Below, one piece after another: positions 15,682 through 24,245 of a DNA stretch of 64,000 bases. Made by a program: the position numbers and the translations under genes. Origin of the DNA: an uncultured Clostridia bacterium (GTDB taxonomy: Bacteria > Bacillota > Clostridia > TANB77 > CAG-465). The DNA is taken from positions 1-64,000 of the forward strand of contig CAOYAN010000007.1 of assembly GCA_948562205.1 (NCBI GenBank). Direction: 5' to 3'. The notes beneath the pieces are model-generated. The model made no database searches, was not told where the DNA came from, and saw only the letters and a list, made by a program, of their open reading frames with translations. Position 1 is the stretch's first letter. The number at the start of each line of letters is the position of its first letter.

Positions 15682-15708
15682 CGACATAATATAGCGAAAA
15701 ATGTCGAA
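15682..15708 (+). promoter_or_regulatory. Inverted repeat containing a Spo0A-box-like site
   Basis: CGACAT (15682-15687) and ATGTCG (15701-15706) form an inverted repeat; the right half extends to TGTCGAA (15702-15708), the core of the Spo0A box. It lies about 60 bases before yqfC and upstream of the divergent agrA promoter, so it could act on either. Chance occurrence is possible. Confidence 0.4.
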
Positions 15709-15765
15709 AACAGCATGTAATAAAAAATATATTTTAAAATATAATTAATTAAAGGAGTGAAAGAT

Positions 15766-16107
15766 TTGAAACTTAATAAGAAAGAAAAGAAAAAATTTTG
15801 TAGTAATATTATTAAGAGTATAAGATCTAAGTCATCAATAAGCAATGCTAAGGATAAGTTTTCAGAATTTTTAGAAATTCCTCAAGAGATCGTATCAAAC
15901 TATACTAAAGTTACAAGTATTGAAGATACAGATATATTAATAGAGGGATACAAAAAGATAGTGGATTATTATGATAATTATATAAAAATTAAAACAAATA
16001 ATATGTATCTTGTTGTAGATGGAAGTAATTTAGATATAAAGGAGATAACAGACTCTGAGCTTGTAATATCAGGTAAGATATATAGTTTAAATTATAAAAG
16101 AAACTAA
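15766..16107 (+). CDS. yqfC: Sporulation protein YqfC
   Basis: A 113-residue protein of the YqfC family, which is co-encoded with YqfD and expressed under sigma E in the mother cell of Bacillus and Clostridium. The conserved middle/C-terminal block (I-K-T-N-N-M-Y-L-V-V-D-G-S-N-L) is present, after a lysine-rich N-terminus. I choose TTG 15766 because AAAGGAG (15751-15757) then has an eight-base spacing; the GTG at 15757 overlaps that SD sequence. It is the first gene of yqfC-yqfD-ybeY-dgkA-cdd. Its biochemical role is unknown in any species. Confidence 0.85.
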   Translation: MKLNKKEKKKFCSNIIKSIRSKSSISNAKDKFSEFLEIPQEIVSNYTKVTSIEDTDILIEGYKKIVDYYDNYIKIKTNNMYLVVDGSNLDIKEITDSELVISGKIYSLNYKRN

Positions 16108-16118
16108 GAGGAGAAGAT

Positions 16119-17303
16119 ATGGATTTTAGAAGAAGATTAAGAAATATTAAGGGAGTAGTAGTTGTACAAATTGAAGGATATTTTACTGAGAGATTTATTA
16201 ATCTTTGTAAAATTAATAATATTAAAATATGGGATATTAGAAATATAGTAAATGGTGTTATAAGATTTAAAATAGATATTGGGGAATTCAAAAAGTTAAA
16301 AACTATAGCTAAGAAAACTAAATGTAAAGTTACGATAAAAGAAAAAGAAGGTCTATATTTTACTTTTTATAGATATAGGAAAAGAAAAATATTTGCACTC
16401 CTTACAATTGTATTGTTAATTATTAGTATTTTATTTTCAACATTTATCTGGAAAATTGAGATTACAGGGAATACATATCTTACAGATGAAGAAATAATTT
16501 CCGCCTTAAAAAATAGTGGCATATATGTTGGAAAAAATAAGACTTTTATAAATAAAAAAGAAGTAATTAGTGATATGAGAGTTGCAGTTCCTGATCTGTC
16601 ATGGATAGGAATTGAAATGGATGGAACTAAAGTAGTAGTAAAAGTAGTCGAAAAGACAAAGATAGATGAAAAAAATATACAACAAGATGTATGTGGTAAT
16701 ATTATTGCAGATAAATCAGGTATTGTAACTAAGATAATTCCAGAAAATGGAACTGCTCTACTTAAAGCTGGAAGTTATGCAGAAGAGGGAAATATTCTAA
16801 TAGAGGGAGTTATATATAGTAAACTAATGGATCCTGAGTATGTTACAGCAAAAGGTATAGTAAAAATAAATAAAGAGTATATATTTTCAAAAGAATATTT
16901 TTACGATAATACTATTAAAAATTATAATAATAAAATTAGATATAGTGTTGGAATAACTATAGATTCTAAAGAATATATGATAAATTATTTGAATAAATCT
17001 TTAAAATATGATATAAATAAAAGTGCAATGAGCTTTTCACTATTTGGGAAGAATATTTCTTTTGATTTATATAAATTTTCTGAATATGATGAAAGTATTA
17101 TTAAAAAATCAAAAGAAGATATATTAGAAGAAGCTAAAATAGATGGAAAAAATTATATAGAAAATGAAGTTTTGCCAAATATTAGATCTGGAAGTATAGT
17201 TGACAGTATTATGGAAGAGGAAGAGACAGACACGGGTATAAAAGTTAATATAAAATATGTTGTAAATGAACAGATAGGAAAATTTGTAGAAAGGAACAAT
17301 TAA
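16119..17303 (+). CDS. yqfD: Sporulation protein YqfD
   Basis: A 394-residue membrane protein of the usual YqfD length. A cytoplasmic N-terminal domain (1-88) is followed by one transmembrane helix (about 91-112) and a large extracytoplasmic domain beginning I-E-I-T-G-N-T-Y-L-T-D-E-E, a POTRA-like segment known in this family. It lies 11 bases after yqfC and 3 bases before ybeY, the classical order. YqfD mutants in Bacillus are blocked in sporulation, but the mechanism is not known. Confidence 0.92.
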   Translation: MDFRRRLRNIKGVVVVQIEGYFTERFINLCKINNIKIWDIRNIVNGVIRFKIDIGEFKKLKTIAKKTKCKVTIKEKEGLYFTFYRYRKRKIFALLTIVLLIISILFSTFIWKIEITGNTYLTDEEIISALKNSGIYVGKNKTFINKKEVISDMRVAVPDLSWIGIEMDGTKVVVKVVEKTKIDEKNIQQDVCGNIIADKSGIVTKIIPENGTALLKAGSYAEEGNILIEGVIYSKLMDPEYVTAKGIVKINKEYIFSKEYFYDNTIKNYNNKIRYSVGITIDSKEYMINYLNKSLKYDINKSAMSFSLFGKNISFDLYKFSEYDESIIKKSKEDILEEAKIDGKNYIENEVLPNIRSGSIVDSIMEEEETDTGIKVNIKYVVNEQIGKFVERNN

Positions 17304-17306
17304 TTT

Positions 17307-17813
17307 ATGGGAATGAAGATTAATATAGATCTTGATCAAAGTATTATAGATTTTATAAAAGAGAAAACTAACGAGGAAGTAAAATTAAATGATATTATAT
17401 ATGAAATAGTCGAAAATGTGTTAAATGAGCAAAATATATCTATAGATATAGTAGATGTTTCAATTCAAAGTATGTCTAGTGAAGAAATAAGAGAAATTAA
17501 TTATAAATATAGGAACATAGATAGAGCAACTGATGTTCTATCCTTTCCTATATTCACAATGGACGAACTTAAAAGCTTAGATAAAAGTATTAAAGAAATT
17601 GAGCTTGGAGATATCATATTATGTCTTGAGATTATAGAGAAGCAATCTATTGAATATGGTACAGGAATAGTTAGAGAAATACTTTATATGATTACACATG
17701 GTATGTGTCATTTAACAGGTCATGATCATGAAATTGGGGAAGAAAAAGTAATTATGCGTGCTTTAGAAGAAAAAGTACTAAGTAAAGTAGGTGTGGGAAA
17801 AGTAAATGGATAA
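17307..17813 (+). CDS. ybeY: Endoribonuclease YbeY
   Basis: A 168-residue metal-dependent RNase needed for 16S rRNA 3'-end maturation and 70S ribosome quality control. The zinc motif HGMCHLTGHDH (about residues 131-141) has all three histidines. The upstream R-A-T-D-V-L-S-F-P block is also conserved. The start is ATG 17307, or ATG 17313 in frame. It overlaps the following dgkA gene by eight bases, implying translational coupling. In many Firmicutes it sits between phoH and dgkA; no phoH is seen here. Confidence 0.93.
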   Translation: MGMKINIDLDQSIIDFIKEKTNEEVKLNDIIYEIVENVLNEQNISIDIVDVSIQSMSSEEIREINYKYRNIDRATDVLSFPIFTMDELKSLDKSIKEIELGDIILCLEIIEKQSIEYGTGIVREILYMITHGMCHLTGHDHEIGEEKVIMRALEEKVLSKVGVGKVNG

Positions 17814-18588
17814 AAAAACAGAAGATAAGGAAAAAATTGTTAAAAAGAATAAGTCTTTTTCAACTGCTCTAGGACATGCAATGGATGGGGTTATAAGAGC
17901 ATTTAAAACTGAAAGAAATCTAAGAATAGATTATATTATAGGATTAATAGTATTAGTTACAAGTCTATTTTTTGATTTTACTAAGACTGAATTTGCATGT
18001 ATTTGTTTAACAATAGGTTTTGTAATATTTGCAGAGATGATAAATTCAACAGTAGAGTATATTGTAGATTTAATAACAGATAAATATGATGATAGGGCAA
18101 AGGCTGCAAAAGATATAGCGGCAGGTGGTGTACTTATAGCATCCTGTGTATCTGTAGTTGTTGCATATTTTCTTTTTGTAGATAAAATATCTAATGCAAG
18201 TGTAGCAATAATATCTTCTATATTAAATTCAAAGCTACATATCCTATTTACAATAGTTTTTGCTGTTGTAATACTTACAGTAATACTTAAGGGAATATTT
18301 GGAAAAGATGAGGACTATGCGCATTCTGGACCCAGTATAAGAATTGCACTGGCCTTTGCCCTTACTACATATTCATATATAATTACTAAAAGTTTACTTG
18401 TATGTGGTATAGCTTTTATACTATCAATACTTATAACAGGATCAAGAATTAAGGATAAGAAGAATAAAATTATATATACAATACTTAGTGCAAGTATAGG
18501 AATACTCCTAGTACTTATAATTTATCAAATAGTACTTATGGGTCCAAATATAGAAAATCTTTTATTTAATTTACTAGGGAGGAAGTAG
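17806..18588 (+). CDS. DgkA-type lipid kinase with degenerate PAP2-like C-terminal domain
   Basis: A 260-residue protein in two halves. Residues 18-130 are a DgkA/undecaprenol kinase domain with three membrane helices and the signature F-A-E-M-I-N-S-T-V-E (catalytic Glu/Asn). Residues 145-258 are further membrane helices resembling a PAP2 lipid-phosphate phosphatase. The segment H-S-G-P-S-I-R-I-A-L-A-F-A aligns with the PAP2 P-S-G-H-x3-A-F-A motif, but the catalytic histidine is absent. Clostridial DgkA-PAP2 fusions exist; here the phosphatase half looks inactive. It overlaps ybeY by eight bases. Confidence 0.85.
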   Translation: MDKKTEDKEKIVKKNKSFSTALGHAMDGVIRAFKTERNLRIDYIIGLIVLVTSLFFDFTKTEFACICLTIGFVIFAEMINSTVEYIVDLITDKYDDRAKAAKDIAAGGVLIASCVSVVVAYFLFVDKISNASVAIISSILNSKLHILFTIVFAVVILTVILKGIFGKDEDYAHSGPSIRIALAFALTTYSYIITKSLLVCGIAFILSILITGSRIKDKKNKIIYTILSASIGILLVLIIYQIVLMGPNIENLLFNLLGRK

Positions 18589-18593
18589 ACATT

Positions 18594-18995
18594 ATGACAA
18601 ATTTAGATTTAATAAATATAGCTAAGAATGCTAGAAAAAATTCAGTATCAAATAGAACAGGATATTCTGTTGGTGCAGCTTTAATTACAGAAGAGGGTAC
18701 TGTGTATATTGGGGCAAATATTGAAGAGCCATCAATACTTGGACTTTCTAATTGTGCAGAAAGAGTTGCAATACAAAATGCTATGTCACATGGTGAGAGA
18801 AAATTTAGGGCAATTGCTGTTGTTGGTGGTAAAAATACATCAGAAGAAGTTGATGATACACTAATGCCTTGTGGAGTATGTTTACAATATATACTTGATA
18901 TGTGTAAAAATATAGATATTATAATGTATATGGATAAAAAACTAGTTGAAGTGAAAGTAGAAGATTTACTTAAAGCACCATTTATATTAAAATAA
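18594..18995 (+). CDS. cdd: Cytidine deaminase
   Basis: A 133-residue homotetrameric-type enzyme deaminating (deoxy)cytidine to (deoxy)uridine in pyrimidine salvage. Zinc ligands and catalytic Glu are clear: C54-A-E56 and P-C93-x2-C96. The substrate-binding YSVGAAL segment is present. ATG 18594 is five bases after dgkA, with its SD sequence (AGGGAGGAAG) inside the end of dgkA. The ybeY-dgkA-cdd order is common in Firmicutes. Confidence 0.95.
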   Translation: MTNLDLINIAKNARKNSVSNRTGYSVGAALITEEGTVYIGANIEEPSILGLSNCAERVAIQNAMSHGERKFRAIAVVGGKNTSEEVDDTLMPCGVCLQYILDMCKNIDIIMYMDKKLVEVKVEDLLKAPFILK

Positions 18996-19005
18996 GGAGA
19001 TAGTC

Positions 19006-19203
19006 ATGGAAGATAAAAAACAAGTTAAAATATTATATAAAAATTGGAAAGGAAAAACTTCATATAGAAATATAATACCAGTAAAAATAGAATTTAAAGC
19101 AACGGAGTGGCATAAAGAAGAACAGTGGATATTAGAAGCTTTTGATTTAGATAAAGAAGATACTCGTGGCTTTGCTATAAAAGATATAATAGAGTGGAAT
19201 TAA
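19006..19203 (+). CDS. Small WYL-like domain protein
   Basis: A 65-residue protein matching the short stand-alone WYL-like type, with the pattern Y-x-N-W-K-G-x-T-S-Y-R-x-I-x-P, then A-T-E-W-H-K-E-E-Q-W and a final F-A-I-K-D-I. WYL domains bind ligands or nucleic acids in regulators; here there is no HTH. It follows cdd by ten bases behind AAGGAGA and is likely the last gene of the yqfC operon. Role unknown. Confidence 0.7.
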   Translation: MEDKKQVKILYKNWKGKTSYRNIIPVKIEFKATEWHKEEQWILEAFDLDKEDTRGFAIKDIIEWN

Positions 19204-19248
19204 AAATATTTTTTCAAATAGTTACATATAGTGTATTAAGGTGATAAA

Positions 19249-19941
19249 ATGAAACTTAAAATTATATATGTAATTATTTTTTTATGTGCTTTTGTAGTAC
19301 TTACCTATTTTGTAAGTAATTATGATGAGTTAAATGTAAAAGAAACGTTTAGTGAAAATAATAGCAATTATACTATGAAAAATTTAAAAGAGGGAAGTGA
19401 TAAGTATCATATAGATATTTATTATCCACAAACTATATATGATGTATTAAATATAAAAATAAAGGCGGATATTCAAAACATAGTAAGTGATTTTAAAAAT
19501 TTATTAAATGAAGAACATGATAAAGAATATGTGCTTGAAATATCTTTTGATTATTATGAATATGAGGGCTATATATCATTTGCATTTAATGTGTTTAGAC
19601 AGACTGGTGGAGCTCATCCAAATACAAATACTTTTACAGTAAATTATGATATTAGAAATAATAAAATTATAGATATAGTAGAGCTTACAAAAATGTATCC
19701 AAGTATATTAAAAGTATTTTCAAAGGTATCTTATGAAAGCTTAAAAGATAATGATAAAATTTTAGAATATGGAAATGAAGAAATGTTTAATAAAGGAATA
19801 GAAGAAAAAGTAGAAAACTTTAGAAATTTTGTATTTGATAAAAATAATATAATACTTTTCTATAATTCATATGATATAGCACCATATGTTGCAGGCAGTT
19901 TTGTTGTAAAAATACCTTATGATAAATTAGAAAATGAATAA
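19249..19941 (+). CDS. Membrane-anchored DUF4163/DUF3298 (RsiV/PdaC-like) protein
   Basis: A 230-residue exported protein. Residues 4-23 form a signal anchor. The body has the DUF3298-type pattern: paired strands, the G-G-A-H-P-N-T motif (about 123-129), and a C-terminal D-I-A-P-Y-V-A-G-S-x-V-V-K-I-P-Y segment. Related domains occur in the lysozyme-binding anti-sigma factor RsiV and in the N-terminus of PdaC, so binding of a wall ligand is plausible; no enzyme domain is attached. Its stop codon overlaps the tail of the converging terminator at 19946. Confidence 0.8.
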   Translation: MKLKIIYVIIFLCAFVVLTYFVSNYDELNVKETFSENNSNYTMKNLKEGSDKYHIDIYYPQTIYDVLNIKIKADIQNIVSDFKNLLNEEHDKEYVLEISFDYYEYEGYISFAFNVFRQTGGAHPNTNTFTVNYDIRNNKIIDIVELTKMYPSILKVFSKVSYESLKDNDKILEYGNEEMFNKGIEEKVENFRNFVFDKNNIILFYNSYDIAPYVAGSFVVKIPYDKLENE

Positions 19942-19970
19942 AAAACAGGCCCCCAATGTTTGGGAGCCTG
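19940..19970 (-). terminator. Intrinsic terminator of the 19986-21077 unit
   Basis: On the minus strand CAGGCTCCCA and TGGGGGCCTG pair, followed by TTTTTT. The plus-strand side has no U-run. Confidence 0.9.
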
Positions 19971-19985
19971 CATGTTAACAGTTAC

Positions 19986-21077
19986 TTAGATCTGGCCCAT
20001 CGCTTTGACCACGTTCTGGATCATCGCTTTGACGCCATCTTCCTTCTCCAGGAGCGCTTCCGGATCGATACCCGCTTTGCGGAGCTTGTCTGCCAGGAAA
20101 AGGAAACTTCTGACATCACCCAGTCTGTTGATCACTTTATGGGTGTCAAGCTTCTTTGCCGGTTTCGTCGGAATTGCGACAGGCTTCTCTGCTGCTTCAG
20201 CAGCCGGAGTTTCTGCTACGTCCTGGGTCTTGGTCGTCTGTGCAGCTTCAGCAACTTCCTTGTCGCTTTTCTGCTTCTTCGCCGTTTTGACCGCTTTCGG
20301 AGCTTCTGTCGGGAATTCCACTCCCTCCGGAATCGGAAGACCGTTACTGGGCTCTCTGTCCGCCATGAGACTCTTGAGATACTCGCCGATCTGATTGGCT
20401 GCATCTTTCAAGAAGACTGCCTGGTTGAAGCCCATGTGCAGGGACCTGAGTCCACCGAACCGCTTGTTTTCCTCTTTTGCAGACAGAAGGAAAATTGTAC
20501 GGCCAAGAGCTGCTTCACCGCGATACATCGCCTCGTTGCACTTATCCTTCACATAACGAAGAACAGTTACATCGCCTCCCAGAGTCTTCTGGAGATCTTC
20601 AGGAAGTTCTACTTTCCTATTGAGCCAGCACTTGGGATGAGCAGCTTTGTATGCAGCTGCCAGATCACCACAGAATTTGCCGACATTTTCGACGCCGATC
20701 TCCAAGATTTTAGCATCACGGAGGATATCCTCAAGTGTTCTAGGCTTCTTCTTGGTTTTTTCCTCTGCCGGTGTCTCAGTAGTCTCAGCTACATCAGTTG
20801 TATCTTCTGCCGGAGCTTCCGTAGTAGCTTCTGCTGTCTCGGCCGTCTCAGTGGACTGTTCATCAGCTGTTTCAGTTGTCTCCTCCTCTTTTGTGGCGGG
20901 AGGTGTGACTTTCAGCTGAAGGATGAAGTCTCTTGCTTCATTCTCCTTCGTCTCACAGAAGCCATCGATGAAATCTTCAGCCAGCTGGATCAGTTCCTCA
21001 GCCTTCATGCCGATTTCTTCTGCCCGTGCGTTAAGAGCTGCGATTGTTTTAGTTCTAAGTGTTGTGCTGTTTGACAT
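19986..21077 (-). CDS. GC-rich orphan: soluble protein with two T/E/A-rich linkers
   Basis: A 363-residue protein of unrecognised family. It has three predicted helical blocks: an N-terminal domain (1-55), a middle domain (about 112-262) containing Y-R-G-E-A-A-L-G-R-T and R-F-G-G-L-R-S-L segments, and a C-terminal domain (about 315-363). Between them lie low-complexity linkers rich in Thr, Glu, Ala and Lys (57-111, 263-315). There is no signal peptide or membrane helix. Codon use (CTG, GCC, CGG, ATC, AAG) and composition differ sharply from both neighbours, one of which ends 44 bases away. It starts behind GAGGAGG and has its own consensus promoter and terminator. Transfer is likely; function unknown. 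Confidence 0.8.
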   Translation of the reverse strand: MSNSTTLRTKTIAALNARAEEIGMKAEELIQLAEDFIDGFCETKENEARDFILQLKVTPPATKEEETTETADEQSTETAETAEATTEAPAEDTTDVAETTETPAEEKTKKKPRTLEDILRDAKILEIGVENVGKFCGDLAAAYKAAHPKCWLNRKVELPEDLQKTLGGDVTVLRYVKDKCNEAMYRGEAALGRTIFLLSAKEENKRFGGLRSLHMGFNQAVFLKDAANQIGEYLKSLMADREPSNGLPIPEGVEFPTEAPKAVKTAKKQKSDKEVAEAAQTTKTQDVAETPAAEAAEKPVAIPTKPAKKLDTHKVINRLGDVRSFLFLADKLRKAGIDPEALLEKEDGVKAMIQNVVKAMGQI

Positions 21078-21131
21078 AAAATTGTCCTCCTCAAAAAATT
21101 ATTTGTTTGATTTTCTTGTGACTACATCTTT

Positions 21132-21160
21132 ATTATAGCACGTATTTTATTTTATGTCAA
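21132..21160 (-). promoter_or_regulatory. Consensus promoter of the 19986-21077 unit
   Basis: On the minus strand TTGACA (21160-21155) and TATAAT (21137-21132) are perfect with a 17-bp spacer. The -35 region and spacer resemble those at 26332-26360: CATAAA, four bases, then TTGACATAA in both. Confidence 0.9.
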
Positions 21161-21282
21161 CAATTTATGCAAATTTTTTTATATTTTTTTCTTAATATAT
21201 TCGAAAATGCTTAAAAATAGTATAAAAATTATTGAAATTTATAATAATATTATTATAGAATATATGTATTAGGAGGTACATT

Positions 21283-22557
21283 GTGAAGAAGAAATATATT
21301 ATTTTAATTTGTATTATTTTACTATTTATCATATTATTTGTAAGTAGTTTATTTTGGAATAAAGATAATAATGTGAATAATGTTGAAAATGTGGATATTA
21401 AAAATGAAGTTGTAGAAAACAAAGAAGAAGTTAAAAAAACAGATGAAGAATTACTTTTGGAAAAAGTAGATAAAAAATTAAGTGAAATGACATTAAGAGA
21501 AAAAATAGGGCAAATGTTAATTATTGCATACTATGATACTAACTATACAAATGAGTTAGATACTTTATTAAAAGAAGTAAAACCCAGTGGATTTATACTT
21601 TTTGAAAAAAATGTGACAAATTATGAAAATACAGTAGATTATATATCTAAGATAAAAGCTACTGCAAATATACCAATGATTATGAGTATAGATCAAGAGG
21701 GTGGAAGAGTACAGAAAATAAAAAATGTAGATGGTGTAAATGTTCAAATAATTCCAAATATGTATGATTTAGGTAAAACATATGATACTGAACTGTCATA
21801 TGATGTTGGTACTGTAATTGGAGAAGAGCTTTCAGCTTTTGGTGTAAATACTGATTTTGCACCAATACTTGATATATTTTCTAATCCAGATAATAAAGTA
21901 ATAGGAAATAGAGCTTTTGGGAATGATTCAAATACTGTAATTAGTATGGCACTCCCTCTAGCTCGTGGAATAAAGAATAGCGGTGTTGTTCCAGTGTATA
22001 AGCATTTTCCAGGTCATGGAGATACTGGAAGTGATTCACATGTTGAGCTTCCTATAGTATCTAAAACTAAAGAAGAATTATATCAAAATGAATTACTTAC
22101 ATTTAAGGCAGCAATAGAAGACGGTGCAGAGATGATAATGACAGCACATATTGCACTACCTAAAATTACTGGAAGTTATATACCTGCGACTTTATCAAAA
22201 GATATTGTAAATGGAATTTTAAGAGAAGAAATGGGATTTGATGGAGTAGTAATTACAGATGCTATTAATATGAAAGCTCTATCAGATAATTATTCTTTAG
22301 AACAAATTTGCGAATATACAATTAATGCAGGTGTTGATATTATACTTATGCCAACAGATCCAAAAGATGCTTTAAATACAATTGAAAGATTAGTAAATAA
22401 TGGGAATGTTACAGAAGATAGAATAAATGAGTCTGTAAAAAGAATTTTAAAACTTAAGTATAAAAAAAATATGGATAAGGAAAAAGAACTAAATAAGGAG
22501 AGTATAGGTTCACAAAAACATATTGATATTATAAATAGAGTGAATAAAAATATGTAG
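21283..22557 (+). CDS. GH3 beta-N-acetylhexosaminidase (NagZ-like), membrane-anchored
   Basis: A 424-residue glycoside hydrolase family 3 enzyme predicted to remove N-acetylglucosamine from peptidoglycan fragments. An N-terminal signal anchor (6-24) and a charged linker (25-60) place it outside the membrane, as for Bacillus NagZ. Family motifs include SIDQEGGRV, KHFPGHGDTGSDSHVELP (catalytic Asp-His dyad loop), and V-I-T-D-A-I-N-M-K-A-L with the Asp nucleophile. GTG 21283 follows AGGAGGT. It is monocistronic between terminators. Confidence 0.92.
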   Translation: MKKKYIILICIILLFIILFVSSLFWNKDNNVNNVENVDIKNEVVENKEEVKKTDEELLLEKVDKKLSEMTLREKIGQMLIIAYYDTNYTNELDTLLKEVKPSGFILFEKNVTNYENTVDYISKIKATANIPMIMSIDQEGGRVQKIKNVDGVNVQIIPNMYDLGKTYDTELSYDVGTVIGEELSAFGVNTDFAPILDIFSNPDNKVIGNRAFGNDSNTVISMALPLARGIKNSGVVPVYKHFPGHGDTGSDSHVELPIVSKTKEELYQNELLTFKAAIEDGAEMIMTAHIALPKITGSYIPATLSKDIVNGILREEMGFDGVVITDAINMKALSDNYSLEQICEYTINAGVDIILMPTDPKDALNTIERLVNNGNVTEDRINESVKRILKLKYKKNMDKEKELNKESIGSQKHIDIINRVNKNM

Positions 22558-22559
22558 AT

Positions 22560-22602
22560 AAATATATCAGAATGTACTGTTTAACATTCTGATATATTTT
22601 TA
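22560..22602. terminator. Long intrinsic terminator
   Basis: AAATATATCAGAATGT and ACATTCTGATATATTT are perfectly complementary (16 bp) with an 8-base loop. It ends the GH3 gene and also reaches into the 3' end of the converging Spo0A-like pseudogene. Confidence 0.88.
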
Positions 22603-23306
22603 TAATAAAACTTATCATTTAGTTCTTTTAGTATACAATTTAGAAAATATTTTGTAGATGGCATGGAATTATTTAAAAGGTCTATTTTTATATTAGAGCT
22701 TGTTTCTTCGTTCATAAGTTTTATAGCCTTATCTATATTCCATCCAATTTTTTTAGAGTTATCATAATTATGTATTTTTGCAATTTCGTTATATAGTATT
22801 TTTGAACGTGGCATTATATTAATGTTGTTTATTAAACAAAAATCTATACATTCAATGATATATATATATCCAATAGTATTTTTATTGAAATTAAAATTAT
22901 CAAGTATATTTACTATTTTTTCTCTAATACCATCTTTTGAATTTTCTATTTCATCTAGTAAAAATACAAGATTATCAATATTAAAAGGTTTAACTAGCTT
23001 TTTATATACTTTTAAATTGCTATTTGTTAAAGAATTCATATAAAAAGAGTCACCACTTACTGTTATTATTTTTACGTTCTTTTTTTCTTTTTGAATTATT
23101 TCAATTATTTTTATTCCATCAACCTTAGGCAGATTTAGATCAAGTAAAATAACATCTAAATCCTCTTTTAGTATATAGTTTAGTGCATTTTCTCCATTAG
23201 AGAATATTTTTGAAATTTAAATATTATATAATCCTTTATTACTTAAGTGATTATATACTGTCTCAACAAATTGGTAGTTATCGTCAATTATTGCAAGTTT
23301 TAACAT
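22581..23306 (-). pseudogene. Spo0A-like response regulator interrupted by an in-frame stop
   Basis: Read from ATG 23304-23306, the frame encodes a receiver domain (I-I-D-D-N at the start, L-L-D-L-N-L-P-K-V-D-G with the phosphoacceptor, and K-P-F near the end). It is followed by a Spo0A-type C-terminal domain (G-Y-I-Y-I-I-E-C-I, S-K-I-L-Y-N-E-I-A-K, W-N-I-D-K-A-I-K). A single TAA (23217-23219) cuts it after residue 29. The frame is otherwise open to the terminal stop, giving about 240 residues against 267 for Spo0A. An internal ATG at 23039 could still make the DNA-binding half. Whether it is a decaying paralogue or the sole spo0A with a sequencing error cannot be told here; the weak match to the Spo0A recognition helix favours a paralogue. 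Confidence 0.8.
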
Positions 23307-23377
23307 AAAACCCCCTATATTTTAAATTTCCAAACTTTTCCAAAAAAATAGAAGTTTTCTAATTTTTAATTATTTTA

Positions 23378-23405
23378 TTGAAAAATTATGTTTTTTTGAT
23401 ATAAT
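23378..23405 (+). promoter_or_regulatory. Sigma-A-type promoter
   Basis: TTGAAA (23378-23383) and TATAAT (23400-23405) have a 16-bp spacer. The leader to 23543 is about 130 bases and includes an 8-codon mini-ORF (23463-23486, MKKSRGP) with a distant AAGGAG. Confidence 0.65.
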
Positions 23406-23542
23406 TTTATCATGTAAATATTAATATGTTAAAAAATTTTAGTAAGGAGAATTCTTTTAATTATGAAGAAGAGTAGAGGCCCTTAAAATTAATAAATCTA
23501 TAAAAGCAACTGTAGTTTATCCATGAATATACGAGAATAAAA

Positions 23543-24190
23543 ATGAAAAAAAGAGTAAAAAGATTAGTATCTTTTACAATGTCACTTGTATTTTGTTTAG
23601 TAACTCTTTCTTCTGTATCATATGCATCAGAGAAAGATAGTTCCATTTATGCATTAGAAAAAACTGATGCACCAAGTCTTGCAAGTGAAACAGTTGTATT
23701 TTTACCTAATTTTGAAAATGCACTATATTATTATGGAACAATGTTTACTCAATCACAGAATGGTAATAATTGTGGACCAACTGCGGCAGCTAATGTACTT
23801 TCATATTTTAAAGGTGCAAATGGAGTAAATTTGTATTCTGGAAAGATCACACAAAGTACATATAATCAAATTTGTACTGATTGTAAATATTCACCAACAA
23901 GTGCTAATTTTTTGTTAAATACTTCTAATGGTATAAAAGCTTTTGCTAATAGAGCTGGTTATACATGTAAAATTGATAGGTATATGTTAAACTTATTTAG
24001 TGATGTTAAAAGAGATATTAAGAGAGGATATCCTGTATTAGCATGGGCAAATGATCATGCTTTTGTGATAGTTGGATACTCTGAAGGTGGTTCTGGTGAA
24101 AATAAAGTTTATGTATGTACAGGATGAGAAAATCCATTATTTGAATGGTATGAGCTTGGTATTGGAGTTCCAATGTGTTCAATAAATTAA
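23543..24190 (+). pseudogene. Secreted C39-like cysteine peptidase with in-frame TGA
   Basis: The frame begins with a signal peptide (MKKRVKRLVSFTMSLVF..., cleavage near S-Y-A-S, residue 29) and continues as a papain-like C39-family domain. The catalytic Cys is in G-N-N-C-G-P-T-A-A-A and the His in N-D-H-A-F-V-I-V-G-Y. TGA at 24125-24127 ends the ORF after 194 residues, but the frame continues for 20 more codons (E-N-P-L-F-E-W-Y-E-L-G...) to TAA at 24190. The family usually has Trp at this position, so TGG-to-TGA is the simplest change. Cys and His lie before the stop, so a shortened enzyme may still be made. TGA is used as a genuine stop elsewhere (24246-24530). Confidence 0.75.
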
Positions 24191-24245
24191 AATAGTAAAA
24201 AATAAATTTATTAAAATATATGTAAGAGGGGAAAGGGGGGATAAA

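Noticed and set aside
19956..21074. Long plus-strand ORF across the 19986-21077 gene
   Set aside because: Cys/Phe/Arg-rich shadow translation with no SD sequence; the minus-strand ORF has promoter, SD and terminator in the right order.
23463..23486. Eight-codon mini-ORF as a leader peptide
   Set aside because: Its SD-like AAGGAG is about 14 bases away, and there is no attenuator hairpin after it; kept only as a note on the promoter entry.
24125..24127. Alternative genetic code with TGA as Trp
   Set aside because: TGG encodes Trp throughout, and TGA ends at least one intact gene (24246-24530), so a local lesion is simpler.
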